Notes: generated from the sequence alone by a model not told the origin. Positions 25,948 to 34,488 are shown, numbered from the stretch's first letter. The stretch: DNA of 64,000 bases from Altererythrobacter sp. CAU 1644 (GCF_029623755.1 NZ_CP121106.1:817001-881000); one strand, 5' to 3'. Numbers and translations: made by a program.

Positions 25948-26472
25948 ATGACCGATAGGCCAACCATTCCCCCGATCGGGCGCGACGAGTTTCGCGCGGC
26001 GATGGCGCGCATCGCGACCGCAGTCAGCGTCATTACCACCGATGGTCCCGAAGGGCGCCACGGTATGACCGCATCGGCGGTCGCCAGCGTTTCCGACGAG
26101 CCGGCGACGATCCTCGCTTGCATCCATCGCTCGACCCTCATGAATTCGCGGCTGAAGTCCAACGGCGTGATGTGCGTCAACGTGCTGAGCGACCGCCACG
26201 ATGCCTTGTCGCGGCTCTTCGCCAATGCGGGCTCGACCCTTGACGAACGTTTCGCCAGCAGCGCCTGGGATATGCTCGCGACCGGCGCCCCGGTAATGCA
26301 GGACGCAGCGATCGCGCTCGATTGCGAGATCGTCGAAGTGGCGGAGGTCGCGACCCACAGCGTCTTTTTCGGAGAGTTGCGCGCACTGCGGTTGGCGGAG
26401 AGCGCCTCGCCGCTGCTCTACTACAACCGCGGCTTCCACTCGATCGGCACAGGGATCCTGTCCGAAGATTGA
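25948..26472 (+). CDS. Flavin reductase family protein
   Basis: A 174-residue FMN-binding split-barrel protein of the flavin-reductase-like domain family (HpaC/NtaB type). Family features are FRAAMARIATAVSVITTDGPEGRHGMTASAVASVS and the C-terminal LLYYNRGFHSIG. Such proteins supply reduced flavin to two-component monooxygenases. It lies 58 bp after the oxidoreductase and probably belongs to the TetR-controlled operon. No cognate flavin monooxygenase is adjacent, so its partner is unclear. Confidence 0.88.
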   Translation: MTDRPTIPPIGRDEFRAAMARIATAVSVITTDGPEGRHGMTASAVASVSDEPATILACIHRSTLMNSRLKSNGVMCVNVLSDRHDALSRLFANAGSTLDERFASSAWDMLATGAPVMQDAAIALDCEIVEVAEVATHSVFFGELRALRLAESASPLLYYNRGFHSIGTGILSED

Positions 26473-26545
26473 CGGAATTTCGTGTTCGATCCGGAGATAA
26501 GGTGGTGAATGGCGCAGTCGCGACCTAACCAGTCTCGCCTCTGTT

Positions 26546-26718
26546 TTCCCTGATAAACAGGGAATTTACAGGGAATTCGGATTTTTCCAGCCCAGAATCC
26601 AAGTCTCCCGCCCTTTGAGAACGGCAGAATTCTGCCATTTCTGGAATGAAATTCCCTGCAGACGGAACAGGGAATTATCAGGTGAGGATCAGGGAAGCAT
26701 TTTGCGACGAGCAGGGAA
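26546..26718. repeat. Cluster of seven CAGGGAA repeats
   Basis: Non-coding stretch between the flavin reductase gene and the XRE-ImmA island. CAGGGAA occurs forward at 26558, 26569, 26668, 26690 and 26712 and inverted (TTCCCTG) at 26546 and 26652. Two pairs form hairpins: a 7-bp stem with a 5-nt loop at 26546-26564, and AATTCCCTG/CAGGGAATT with a 9-nt loop near 26650-26676. A perfect GGCAGAATTCTGCC palindrome lies at 26623-26636. The density is far above chance and marks the left flank of the probable island. Binding site array, recombination site or decayed mobile repeat are all possible. Confidence 0.75.
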
Positions 26719-26780
26719 TAGGTCGGCAGCTAACAGCGATCACATTATCAAACTGCAAGACGCGGTCAGCCGATGTGTGG

Positions 26781-27611
26781 TCAGCCCTCTTCGCCGAGCT
26801 CAGCGTGAAGCAAAATGGTCGCATAGCCATTGCGTTGGCAAAGAATCTGTTCGCATAGCACTTCGACGGATCGCGAAGCGCGTTCCCCAAGCCAGGTTTC
26901 CGGGTCGCATTCTTCCACCTCAGATAACTCGCCTGGCATCAGACGGTGATCCGAAGCAATTGAATCGTACGGCACCTGCGTGCCTATTCTTGGTTCGACC
27001 CAAGGGAAGTCGTCGGGCCGGTACGTGCGGTCGATATGCCCATCCTTGAGGATAACGACGGCCAGCGTTTCACGATGAGCATCGACGTAGCTGCGCGCCA
27101 TCGCTTCCTTGCTGACGCGGAAATCGCGCGCGAGGCGCACGACCTCGGCAAGATCAGGTTGTCGCGACTGGAGCTGAGCGCGGATCTTCCTGGGAGGCAT
27201 CAGCAGGCTGGCAGCAAAGCGATTGGCCTCTGCTTCGATCCGCCTGTGACGATCTTTCTCCTTGGTGTCGGATGCGCGCAGATCCGCATGCGAGCAGGCG
27301 AATTGCTCGCTCTCGCGTGGTCGATGTGTAGGAATGAGAAAGTGGCCAAGCTCATGGCCGATAGAGTACCTCTGACGCTTCGGGCTACTGCCTCGCGCAA
27401 GGAGGATCGAACCCGAAGCCTTGTTGGCATCCATGATCAAGGCTGCTTCGAATGCAGAAGTGTCCATCTGTTCGATCCCGACAATATCGAGCTGCTTGCA
27501 CAAGGCTTCGATTGAAAAGTCGAGCGGGAGATCGGGTTGAAGCTGATGGATCAGCTCAGCGATACCGGTCGGAGACCCGACCCCGTCAAGATCGAGACGA
27601 CTGAAGCTCAA
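26781..27611 (-). CDS. ImmA/IrrE-family metallopeptidase
   Basis: A 276-residue predicted cytoplasmic zinc peptidase. HELGH (His86, Glu87, His90) is followed by the third-ligand region EAEANRFAASLLMP (Glu128), the ImmA/IrrE arrangement. Family members cleave a partner XRE-type repressor, as ImmA does to ImmR in ICEBs1 or IrrE does to DdrO. The upstream gene encodes exactly such an XRE protein and overlaps by TTGA. The start codon is therefore TTG inside the preceding stop. The C-terminal 110 residues lack an obvious motif and could be a sensor region. Confidence 0.88.
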   Translation of the reverse strand: MSFSRLDLDGVGSPTGIAELIHQLQPDLPLDFSIEALCKQLDIVGIEQMDTSAFEAALIMDANKASGSILLARGSSPKRQRYSIGHELGHFLIPTHRPRESEQFACSHADLRASDTKEKDRHRRIEAEANRFAASLLMPPRKIRAQLQSRQPDLAEVVRLARDFRVSKEAMARSYVDAHRETLAVVILKDGHIDRTYRPDDFPWVEPRIGTQVPYDSIASDHRLMPGELSEVEECDPETWLGERASRSVEVLCEQILCQRNGYATILLHAELGEEG

Positions 27612-27940
27612 CTGCGCTTGTCCTTGCGCTTTCTCTTCATCGTTTCCATCAGCATTTGAATTGTCTGCCGATCGCTTTCGTCAAGGCTCTTGAGGTCGCG
27701 GAACATGGCGACCATTTCGGCAGGCTCGTCTTCGTTGTGAGGGTTCTCCCCTACGAGATCGGACACCCGCACCCGAAAGTATTCGGCGAGGTTGACGACG
27801 ATCTCCATGGAAGGGTTCGCAGTCTTGCCCTTTTCGAGGTTGAAGACGTGCGCCTTGGTGACGCCAACCGCGTCGGCGACATCCTGGAGCGAGCGGCGAT
27901 GGGCGATGCGAAGATCGTGGAGTTTGCTGGCAAAGCTCAT
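27608..27940 (-). CDS. XRE-family transcriptional regulator
   Basis: A 110-residue Cro/CI-type regulator: HTH in residues about 5-60 (LHDLRIAHRRSLQDVADAVG then VTKAHVFNLEKGK), followed by a charged C-terminal tail with a basic end (MKRKRKDKRS). It is coupled to the ImmA-like peptidase gene and divergent from the methylase operon over a 104-bp region holding both promoters. By analogy with ImmR/ImmA pairs it probably represses the divergent operon and/or itself, with relief by cleavage. That regulatory role is inference. Confidence 0.85.
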   Translation of the reverse strand: MSFASKLHDLRIAHRRSLQDVADAVGVTKAHVFNLEKGKTANPSMEIVVNLAEYFRVRVSDLVGENPHNEDEPAEMVAMFRDLKSLDESDRQTIQMLMETMKRKRKDKRS

Positions 27941-27967
27941 AAGAACTCGTTTAATCTGAAATACCGA

Positions 27968-28014
27968 TATTATGCCACCTGATTGACTTTTGCAAGCGTT
28001 TAGTCTATAATGCC
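27968..28014 (+). promoter_or_regulatory. Near-consensus sigma-70 promoter with paired 9-bp repeats
   Basis: TTGACT (27983-27988) and TATAAT (28006-28011) are separated by exactly 17 bp and lie about 30 bp before the methylase start. TATTATGCC (27968-27976) and TATAATGCC (28006-28014) are direct repeats differing at one base. The second covers the plus-strand -10; the first, read on the minus strand as GGCATAATA, is a likely -10 for the XRE gene. They are candidate XRE operators controlling both directions. Confidence 0.7.
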
Positions 28015-28044
28015 GATCTCGTTCACAATGATTCGGGGTCGCAC

Positions 28045-29370
28045 ATGGGAAACACATCGCTGGTCGAGCGCGACATTGCGTCGCTCAAACCCTACTCGCG
28101 CAATGCGCGCACGCATTCCAGGAAGCAGATCAAGCAGATCGCCTCGTCGATCGAGCGCTTCGGGTTTACCAACCCGGTGCTCGTATCCGACAATGGCCAA
28201 ATCATCGCAGGCCATGGTCGGGTCGAGGCGGCGAAGGTCCTGGGCTGGACTTCGGTGCCCACCCTTGCCCTATCTCATCTCAGTGAAGCCGAGCGGCGGG
28301 CCTATGTGCTTGCGGACAACAAACTCGCGCTCAATGCTGGATGGGACAGCGAGATTCTTGCGATCGAGCTCCAGGGCCTGATCGACCTCGACTTTGATCT
28401 TGAGGTCACCGGCTTCAGCCTCGCCGAGATCGACTTCGCTCTTGATAGCGCCAGCGAGGCCAAGCCAGACGGAACCGATGCTCCGGAAGATGTCGTCCCC
28501 GAGACCACCGGATTGGCAGTTTGTGCATTGGGTGACCTGTGGCTCCTTGGTCGCCATCGCCTGCTCTGCGGCGATACGCGAAATGCCGAGGCCATGGACC
28601 GGCTGATGGACGGGCAGACGGCCGACCTTGTCTTTACTGATCCCCCCTACAATGTCGCGATCGACGGCAATGTCTGTGGCCTCGGCTCGGTCAAGCACCG
28701 CGAGTTCGCCTTCGCATCGGGCGAAATGAACCGCAGCCAGTTCACGCGATTCCTTACCGAAACGCTTGGCAATTTGGCGCGGGTCATGCGCGACGGGGCA
28801 ATTGCCTTTGTCTGCATGGACTGGCGCCACATGGGTGAACTGCTTGAAGCTGGTGAAACAGCCTTCACAGAGCTCAAGAACCTGGTTGTTTGGAACAAGA
28901 CCAATGGCGGCATGGGCGCCTTTTACCGTTCGAAGCATGAGCTGATCTTCGTCTTCAAGCAGGGCACGGCCCGGCACACCAACAGCTTCGGCTTGGGCGA
29001 GACTGGCCGGTATCGCACCAATGTGTGGGACTATGCAGGGATCAGCTCAATGGGCGCTGACCGCTCTGATGAATTGGCCATGCATCCAACGGTCAAACCT
29101 GTCGCCCTGGTGGCAGATGCGATCCGCGACTGCTCGCGCCGCGGCGAGATTGTGTTAGACGGGTTTGGAGGCTCGGGCTCGACGCTGATTGCCGCTGAGA
29201 AGACAGGCCGCGCCGCACGGCTCATCGAGTATGATCCGCTCTACTGCGACACCATCATTCGCCGCTGGCAGACTTATACCGGCAAGCAGGCTGTCCTCGC
29301 TGAAACCGGCGCCAGCTTTGAGGATGTCACCGACGAGCGCTGCGACCTCGCCCTGGAGGTCGCAGAATGA
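28045..29370 (+). CDS. ParB-like nuclease domain / DNA methyltransferase fusion
   Basis: A 441-residue fusion. Residues about 5-110 form a ParB/Srx-type N-terminal domain (NPVLVSDNGQIIAGHGRVEAAKVLG). The C-terminal part is an N4/N6 DNA methyltransferase with catalytic DPPYN (Asp199) before the SAM-binding FGGSGST (Phe374), the order of the beta class. This fusion is frequent in prophages and islands as an orphan methylase. No restriction endonuclease is recognisable nearby. The next gene overlaps by ATGA. Sequence target and any defence or anti-restriction role cannot be read. Confidence 0.9.
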   Translation: MGNTSLVERDIASLKPYSRNARTHSRKQIKQIASSIERFGFTNPVLVSDNGQIIAGHGRVEAAKVLGWTSVPTLALSHLSEAERRAYVLADNKLALNAGWDSEILAIELQGLIDLDFDLEVTGFSLAEIDFALDSASEAKPDGTDAPEDVVPETTGLAVCALGDLWLLGRHRLLCGDTRNAEAMDRLMDGQTADLVFTDPPYNVAIDGNVCGLGSVKHREFAFASGEMNRSQFTRFLTETLGNLARVMRDGAIAFVCMDWRHMGELLEAGETAFTELKNLVVWNKTNGGMGAFYRSKHELIFVFKQGTARHTNSFGLGETGRYRTNVWDYAGISSMGADRSDELAMHPTVKPVALVADAIRDCSRRGEIVLDGFGGSGSTLIAAEKTGRAARLIEYDPLYCDTIIRRWQTYTGKQAVLAETGASFEDVTDERCDLALEVAE

Positions 29371-30197
29371 ACAAGCCAGCCCGCCAGCCCGACACCGAAC
29401 CCGGCGAATATGGCAACCGTTCCGACCGCTACGAGGTCGGCTACGGCAGGCCGCCTTCCGAACACCGGTTCCAGAAAGGTCAGTCCGGCAATCCCAACGG
29501 TCGGCCGAAAGGCGCGAAAAACAAGCCTCCCAGGGGCCAAGGTATGGACTTCGGGACCCAGCCCGCCAACCAGATGCTGCTCGAGGAAGCCTACCGCACC
29601 GTCACCATCCGCGAAGGCGAGAAATTCGTCGATCTACCAGTGATCAAAGCGGTGTTCCGCTCGATGGGGGTCTCAGCGATGAAGGGTAACCGCCTGGCCC
29701 AGGCAACCATGACCGAGTTGGTGCGCGGGATCGAGGAAGAAGACCGCCAGATCCGTTCAAGCTATTTCGACACCGCCTGCGAGTATAAATGGAACTGGGA
29801 GCAGGCAATCGCCCATGCCCGCAAGCACGGGTTGGAGGTCCCTGAACCTATTCCGCATCCGGATGACGTAATCGTCGACATTCGCAAGGCGGAGGTCCGC
29901 TACGAAGGACCGATGACGCCCGAGGAAAAGAAGCGCTGGGATCGCATGCTCGAGTTCCGCGACGAGCTGCAGGCGGATGTGTCAATGCATGCCTCTGCCT
30001 ACCGCGAATGCGCGGCAATGAAAGAACCGCCGATTGGCCACATGCGATCAACCGCGGGGTTCTGGGAACGATACACCGAAATGTATGACCGGATAAACGA
30101 ACCTTTGCCCGATCGATATCGCAAGCGGCTCCAGGACAGGTTCTATCCCGGAGTCTCAAACGCAACCAACAGCGATGAAGCGGAGCAAAGCAAATGA
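29367..30197 (+). CDS. DUF5681 domain protein
   Basis: A 276-residue protein whose N-terminal part contains the DUF5681 signature FQKGQSGNPNGRPKGAKNK (about residues 30-50), a short basic Gly/Pro motif common in phage-derived proteins. The remainder is charged and helical, with no known catalytic motif. The gene is coupled on both sides (ATGA at each end) between the methylase and the unknown protein. DUF5681 proteins often sit near phage terminases, so phage origin is likely; function unknown. Confidence 0.8.
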   Translation: MNKPARQPDTEPGEYGNRSDRYEVGYGRPPSEHRFQKGQSGNPNGRPKGAKNKPPRGQGMDFGTQPANQMLLEEAYRTVTIREGEKFVDLPVIKAVFRSMGVSAMKGNRLAQATMTELVRGIEEEDRQIRSSYFDTACEYKWNWEQAIAHARKHGLEVPEPIPHPDDVIVDIRKAEVRYEGPMTPEEKKRWDRMLEFRDELQADVSMHASAYRECAAMKEPPIGHMRSTAGFWERYTEMYDRINEPLPDRYRKRLQDRFYPGVSNATNSDEAEQSK

Positions 30198-31129
30198 GCG
30201 GTCGCAAGGTCAAGATCAGCAAGGCCCTCCAGCGCCAATTGGACCAGATCAAGGGTGACAGGATCGTCGTCGCGACGGTCCAGACTCTCATGCGCAAGGA
30301 TATCGACCGCTACAGTCATCTTGGACTGCTCTTTGATGATGGCGGGATCCTCGCAGGCCCGCCTGCCCCGCCGCCGCCTAGCTGCGGGATCCAGGCGCTT
30401 CGCAATCTCGATGGCTGGGACCAGGTACGCAAGGATCTGCCGATGGAAGATCGCGAAATCTCCGCATACGTACCCAGCTGGAACAGCGGCAGCTACCACT
30501 CGGTCAACTGGACGACCAAGGCCTACCCGCGCGACCATCATCCTGCACGATTACTGACGATCACGGCAACGGTTCTTGAACCTCTCAATGACGGTGCGTT
30601 TGTCCGTTTTCGGGTGGACCAGCCGCTTGATCGCGTGGATCCAAACTTCGCCTGGCATCTTGTACAGAATGTGAAACTGCTGCGGGAAGCAGTCGGTGAT
30701 GCCCAGCTGTTCGACGCCGACATGAGCGACGAGGAATTCGCAAACATCCAGCACGTCGATTGGGAGCTCTTGCCAACCGGGTCGGCGGATCGCGTCCTGG
30801 CACATCTTGCATCACACAGCGGTGCAGGCGAAGCACGGCTCGAGGTTGCAAAAGAGCGGGTCAAGACCCTTGATCGACTTGGCCACGACGGCTTCATTGT
30901 TGGGACGGGGAAATTCGCGCGCTATTTCGGCGCGAAGTTCGGCGAGCGGGCCGCGGTGCTCGAATCCCTCGAATACGGGAATGCGATCTATGTCTTTGAG
31001 ACAGACTGGGAGAAGTTGAGCCAGCTTAGCAGGACCGAGCTCATTAAACGGCGCGATCCGTTCGTTCACCGTATTCCGCACAAGTCCGGGTGGCAATCTG
31101 TGCTTCGCAAGCTCATTCGCACGTTATGA
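30194..31129 (+). CDS. Unknown protein, third gene of the methylase operon
   Basis: A 311-residue soluble protein that I do not recognise. The N-terminal third begins with a basic KVKISKALQRQLDQIKG helix and a proline run (GPPAPPPPS). The central part is rich in Asp and aromatic residues, as in a beta-rich domain (LLTITATVLEPLNDGAFVRF). The C-terminal part ends with HRIPHKSGWQSVLRKLIRTL. No transmembrane segment, signal peptide or clear nuclease motif is visible. The ATGA overlap with the DUF5681 gene shows it is made together with that protein. Codon use appears less GC-biased than in the flanking chromosome, in keeping with transfer. Confidence 0.75.
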   Translation: MSGRKVKISKALQRQLDQIKGDRIVVATVQTLMRKDIDRYSHLGLLFDDGGILAGPPAPPPPSCGIQALRNLDGWDQVRKDLPMEDREISAYVPSWNSGSYHSVNWTTKAYPRDHHPARLLTITATVLEPLNDGAFVRFRVDQPLDRVDPNFAWHLVQNVKLLREAVGDAQLFDADMSDEEFANIQHVDWELLPTGSADRVLAHLASHSGAGEARLEVAKERVKTLDRLGHDGFIVGTGKFARYFGAKFGERAAVLESLEYGNAIYVFETDWEKLSQLSRTELIKRRDPFVHRIPHKSGWQSVLRKLIRTL

Positions 31130-31321
31130 CTGCTTTGCGCCCTCAAGTCGGTCATTTCAGAAGCGAATGAGAATGCCTGAAAGCTGACATTGATGTTCTA
31201 GTTGCCGGCGGCCAAAAATTGCGGGTCTGATTGCTCATGGCTGTGCTTCAAGCAGCCTTCCATTGACGATGCGCTGAAAGGGGAAGCACCTGCGCCTGGG
31301 CCGCTTTCAAAGTCGCGCTCG

Positions 31322-32575
31322 TCACGCCCGCTCCGCCGCTTCGTCGCCCATCGCGGTAGCGCTGGCACTCGTCTCGCAGGCCTCGGCGAAACGTGCTGCC
31401 ACGGGGTGGGCGCTCGTGCCGTGAAGGAGGATACTCAGCAGGACGGTCAGGGTGACGCAGGCCAGCAGTTCGTCAGCGCCAGGAATGGCGTAGCTTTCGA
31501 GCACCAGGAGAGCGAACAAGATTGACGCGAGACCACGCGGACCGAACCATCCCAGGAAGAACTTCTCAAGCAGGCGCAACCCGGTCCCCGACAGCGAGAG
31601 CACGATCGGAACGACCCGAACGAAAGTGAGGAAACCGATCGCCAGAACCAGCGTGCGCCAGCCCGCATGCTCCCACCCAAACGGTGCCAGCACGGCGCCG
31701 AACACGAAGAAGGTTGCCATCGTGAACAGCTGGCCTTCCGTCTCCATGAATTCGGAAACGAAATGGCTCGAACACGACAGCCGGTTGCCGAAAACCAGCC
31801 CTCCCACAAAGGCCGCGATGAGCCCGTTACCGCCGATCGCCTCGGCTCCGACAAAGCACAGGAAGGCTGCGGCGAGGAAGTATATGCCTTGATAGGCTTC
31901 GGTAGCGAAGCCGCGGCGCACGGCAAGGTCCAGGAGCCAGGCAGCGCTCCATCCAACGACGATCCCGGCGATCGGACCCAGGACGACCTGCTTGAGCCCG
32001 AAACCGACGAGACTGGAAGCGCTTTCGCCATCCATACCACCAGCCTGACCGACCGCAGCCAGCGCGGCGATGATCACCACCGGCAGGGCGAGGCCGTCAT
32101 TGAGACCGCTTTCGACCAGCACACCCTGCCGCAGACGCTGCGGGATGGCCTTGTCGGATACCACGGCCTGGCCGAGCGCCGCATCGGTCGGCGTCAGGAT
32201 CGCCGCGACCAGCAGGCCGAGCGCCCATGGTTGATCGGGCGAGACCCACATCGCCAATAGTGTTCCTAGCGCAATAGTCAGTGGCATCCCGATGAGCAGC
32301 ATCCGCGCCGGAATGCCCGCATTGCCGAGCAACTCCCCGATCCTGACCCGCGTGGCGTCGGCGAACAGCACTAGGATTAGTGTCACCTCTGCGAACAGGT
32401 GCAGGACTCCGCGCCCATCTCCTCTGCCGATCAGCTCGGCGCCGAGCAAATAGGTCAGCCAACCGAGGCCAGTGAATATGATCGGCATCGTTACAACCGA
32501 CATCTCGGCCCGCTTCGATAACGCAGCAAAGACGAGTACGACGAGGAGCAGCCCAGCCAGGACGAAATAGTTCAT
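31322..32575 (-). CDS. Cation:proton antiporter, CPA1/NhaP type
   Basis: A 417-residue inner-membrane protein with about 12 hydrophobic segments, of the Na+/H+ exchanger family (PF00999). Conserved polar residues inside helices appear in AAILTPTDAALGQAVV and LVESGLNDGLALPVVI, matching the TD and ND ion-binding motifs of CPA1 members. It would exchange Na+ or K+ for H+ and support pH or salt tolerance. It follows the AhpD-like gene after 4 bp and is probably the last gene of the msrB-msrA unit. Confidence 0.9.
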   Translation of the reverse strand: MNYFVLAGLLLVVLVFAALSKRAEMSVVTMPIIFTGLGWLTYLLGAELIGRGDGRGVLHLFAEVTLILVLFADATRVRIGELLGNAGIPARMLLIGMPLTIALGTLLAMWVSPDQPWALGLLVAAILTPTDAALGQAVVSDKAIPQRLRQGVLVESGLNDGLALPVVIIAALAAVGQAGGMDGESASSLVGFGLKQVVLGPIAGIVVGWSAAWLLDLAVRRGFATEAYQGIYFLAAAFLCFVGAEAIGGNGLIAAFVGGLVFGNRLSCSSHFVSEFMETEGQLFTMATFFVFGAVLAPFGWEHAGWRTLVLAIGFLTFVRVVPIVLSLSGTGLRLLEKFFLGWFGPRGLASILFALLVLESYAIPGADELLACVTLTVLLSILLHGTSAHPVAARFAEACETSASATAMGDEAAERA

Positions 32576-32579
32576 TCGC

Positions 32580-33050
32580 CTATCGTTCGAAGACGGGAGT
32601 GGCTCCCTGCGCCAGCTTCAGCCGCGTCCAGAGGTTCATGTTGATGACGATGGCGGCCATTTCCGCGATCTCCTTTTGAGAGAAATGTTCCGCGACCTCG
32701 TCGTGCACCGGTTGGAAATCGCGCCCCTTACCAGCGGTTAGTGCATCGCAATAGGCAAGCGCCGCCCGTTCCGGAGGCGAGTAGAGATCGCTCTCCCACC
32801 AACTAGCGAGATTGTCGATCTTCGCGGTCTCGATATCCTGGTCACGCGCCGCCTTCGAATGCAGTATCAGGCAATAAGAACATGTATTCAACTGAGCTAC
32901 GCGCAGGCGCAGTAGCTGGGCGAGTTTTCCGTCGAGATCGAGGTCGGCGGTGTAGCCGAACGCCCCGGCCAATTGTTTGGCGAGATCATGGAACGGGGTG
33001 AGGTCCGGATCGAAACGGCGGTCCTCGAATTTCGGTTCGGCGTCAGGCAT
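32580..33050 (-). CDS. Carboxymuconolactone decarboxylase family (AhpD-like) protein
   Basis: A 156-residue helical protein of the CMD/AhpD family. The redox motif [11 protein letters not shown] holds the CxxC and following His found in alkylhydroperoxidase-like members. The ATG at 33050 is chosen because AAGGAG precedes it by a suitable spacer; a frame extends 14 codons upstream. It overlaps the msrA stop by 8 bp. Context with two methionine sulfoxide reductases suggests peroxide or oxidant stress defence. Confidence 0.85.
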   Translation of the reverse strand: MPDAEPKFEDRRFDPDLTPFHDLAKQLAGAFGYTADLDLDGKLAQLLRLRVAQLNTCSYCLILHSKAARDQDIETAKIDNLASWWESDLYSPPERAALAYCDALTAGKGRDFQPVHDEVAEHFSQKEIAEMAAIVINMNLWTRLKLAQGATPVFER

Positions 33051-33567
33051 CGCTGGTCGCTCCTTCTCTTCGGGGCAGTTTCCAATCCGCACGGGGGAAG
33101 TGACAGCTGTATCCGTTCGGATAGCGTTCGAGATAGTCCTGGTGCTCGGGTTCCGCCTCCCAGAAATCTTGGGCCGGGGAAACTCTCGTCACCACCGGTC
33201 CGGGCCAAAGGCCGGAAACGTTGACGTCCTCGATAGTGTCGAGCGCCATGCGGCGCTGTTCGTCGTCAAGATAGAATATCTCCGAGCGGTAAGATGTACC
33301 GACATCGCCGCCCTGGCGGTTCTTCGTCGTCGGGTCGTGGATCTGGAAGAACAATTCGAGCAGGTCGCGATAGCTCACCACGTCCGGGTCGTATTCGATT
33401 TCGATTGCCTCGGCATGTCCGGGATGGTTGCGACAGGTGGGATTGTCGTTGTCCCCGCCTGTGTAGCCGACGCGAGTCGCGGTGACCCCATCACGCTTTC
33501 GGATGAGATCCTGCATTCCCCAGAAACAGCCTCCAGCGAGGATCGCTCGCGCTTTCTCGTCAGTCAT
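33043..33567 (-). CDS. msrA: Peptide-methionine (S)-S-oxide reductase MsrA (copy 1)
   Basis: A 174-residue MsrA that reduces the S-epimer of methionine sulfoxide. The catalytic motif is GGCFWGM near the N-terminus, followed by GYTGG and the family stretch [12 protein letters not shown]. No signal peptide is present, so it is cytoplasmic. It lies between msrB and the AhpD-like gene in one transcription unit. A second, divergent msrA lies at 57695; their sequences differ clearly, so this is not a recent duplication. Confidence 0.93.
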   Translation of the reverse strand: MTDEKARAILAGGCFWGMQDLIRKRDGVTATRVGYTGGDNDNPTCRNHPGHAEAIEIEYDPDVVSYRDLLELFFQIHDPTTKNRQGGDVGTSYRSEIFYLDDEQRRMALDTIEDVNVSGLWPGPVVTRVSPAQDFWEAEPEHQDYLERYPNGYSCHFPRADWKLPRREGATSDA

Positions 33568-33594
33568 GATCTTTCTACCTGGTTTGTGCCTGTT

Positions 33595-34041
33595 TCAACC
33601 GATGTCCTCGACCTGGTCGAGATAATCGCCGTATCCTTCACCCTCCATCTGATCACGCGGGACAAAGCGCAAAGCTGCGGAGTTGATACAATAGCGCAGG
33701 CCGCCGCGATCCTGCGGCCCATCGGGAAAGACGTGGCCGAGATGGCTGTCTCCATGAGCGGAACGGACCTCGGTGCGGACCATGCCGTGGCTCTTGTCGC
33801 GCAGCTCGTTCAGATTGCCCTTGTCGATAGGTTTGGTGAAGCTGGGCCATCCACATCCGGACTCGTATTTGTCGGAAGACGCGAAAAGCGGTTCGCCGCT
33901 TACGATATCGACATAGATGCCTGGCTCCTTGTTATCGAGGTATTCGCTGGAACCAGGGCGCTCGGTGCCGTTTTCCTGAGTAACGCGAAACTGCTCTGGC
34001 GTGAGCTGCGCGATGGCAGCGTCGTTCTTCTTGTAGGTCAT
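33595..34041 (-). CDS. msrB: Peptide-methionine (R)-S-oxide reductase MsrB
   Basis: A 148-residue MsrB that reduces the R-epimer of methionine sulfoxide. [12 protein letters not shown] and the catalytic-cysteine motif [11 protein letters not shown] are present. The two CxxC pairs that bind zinc in many MsrBs are absent, so this is the zinc-free type. The ATG at 34041 gives the usual [13 protein letters not shown] N-terminus; a frame runs 23 codons further upstream without support. It heads the msrB-msrA-CMD-antiporter cluster. Confidence 0.92.
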   Translation of the reverse strand: MTYKKNDAAIAQLTPEQFRVTQENGTERPGSSEYLDNKEPGIYVDIVSGEPLFASSDKYESGCGWPSFTKPIDKGNLNELRDKSHGMVRTEVRSAHGDSHLGHVFPDGPQDRGGLRYCINSAALRFVPRDQMEGEGYGDYLDQVEDIG

Positions 34042-34112
34042 GGATATGGGCACTTCTCTTGATCCGATTGGTTGCCCCAAACCTTCATGCGTGAATCTGG
34101 GAGTGTGCATTG

Positions 34113-34307
34113 TTAATACGGTCCAGACCGGCGAATTGTTTCTTCAGGATCGATATTCTTCTCGATGATCGAGGCCGGGACGACGGTGACGTAGCGAGCA
34201 TCGGTGTCAGACGGCACAGCTTTCCGATCTGCCGGATCGAGTGTCGGACGGTGAATTTTCCCATGCCATAACAAGTTCTGGCAGGTGGCAGCCTCCTGCC
34301 GACCCAA
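34113..34307 (-). CDS. Possible small or decayed gene upstream of msrB
   Basis: A 64-codon frame on the minus strand ends in [31 protein letters not shown], which looks like a genuine folded protein end rather than antisense noise. No convincing ribosome-binding site or N-terminal domain is visible. It may be the 3' remnant of a larger gene. The rest of 34042-34488 shows nothing else that I can support. Confidence 0.3.
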   Translation of the reverse strand: MGRQEAATCQNLLWHGKIHRPTLDPADRKAVPSDTDARYVTVVPASIIEKNIDPEETIRRSGPY

Positions 34308-34488
34308 GGCCTGAGCGGCGCAATGAAACCGTTCAGTGATCGCACTTCGGGAGGGCTCAGATCTCGCCCTTAGATCGATCGGTCCTAAAGAAAATTGGCG
34401 TCAAGTGCATCCAATGTGTCGTTTCCGGTGTTGCTACTCCTGCATGCACGCAAGAAAAACTACGGACAGGCCCCGAAAGTCCACCTCG

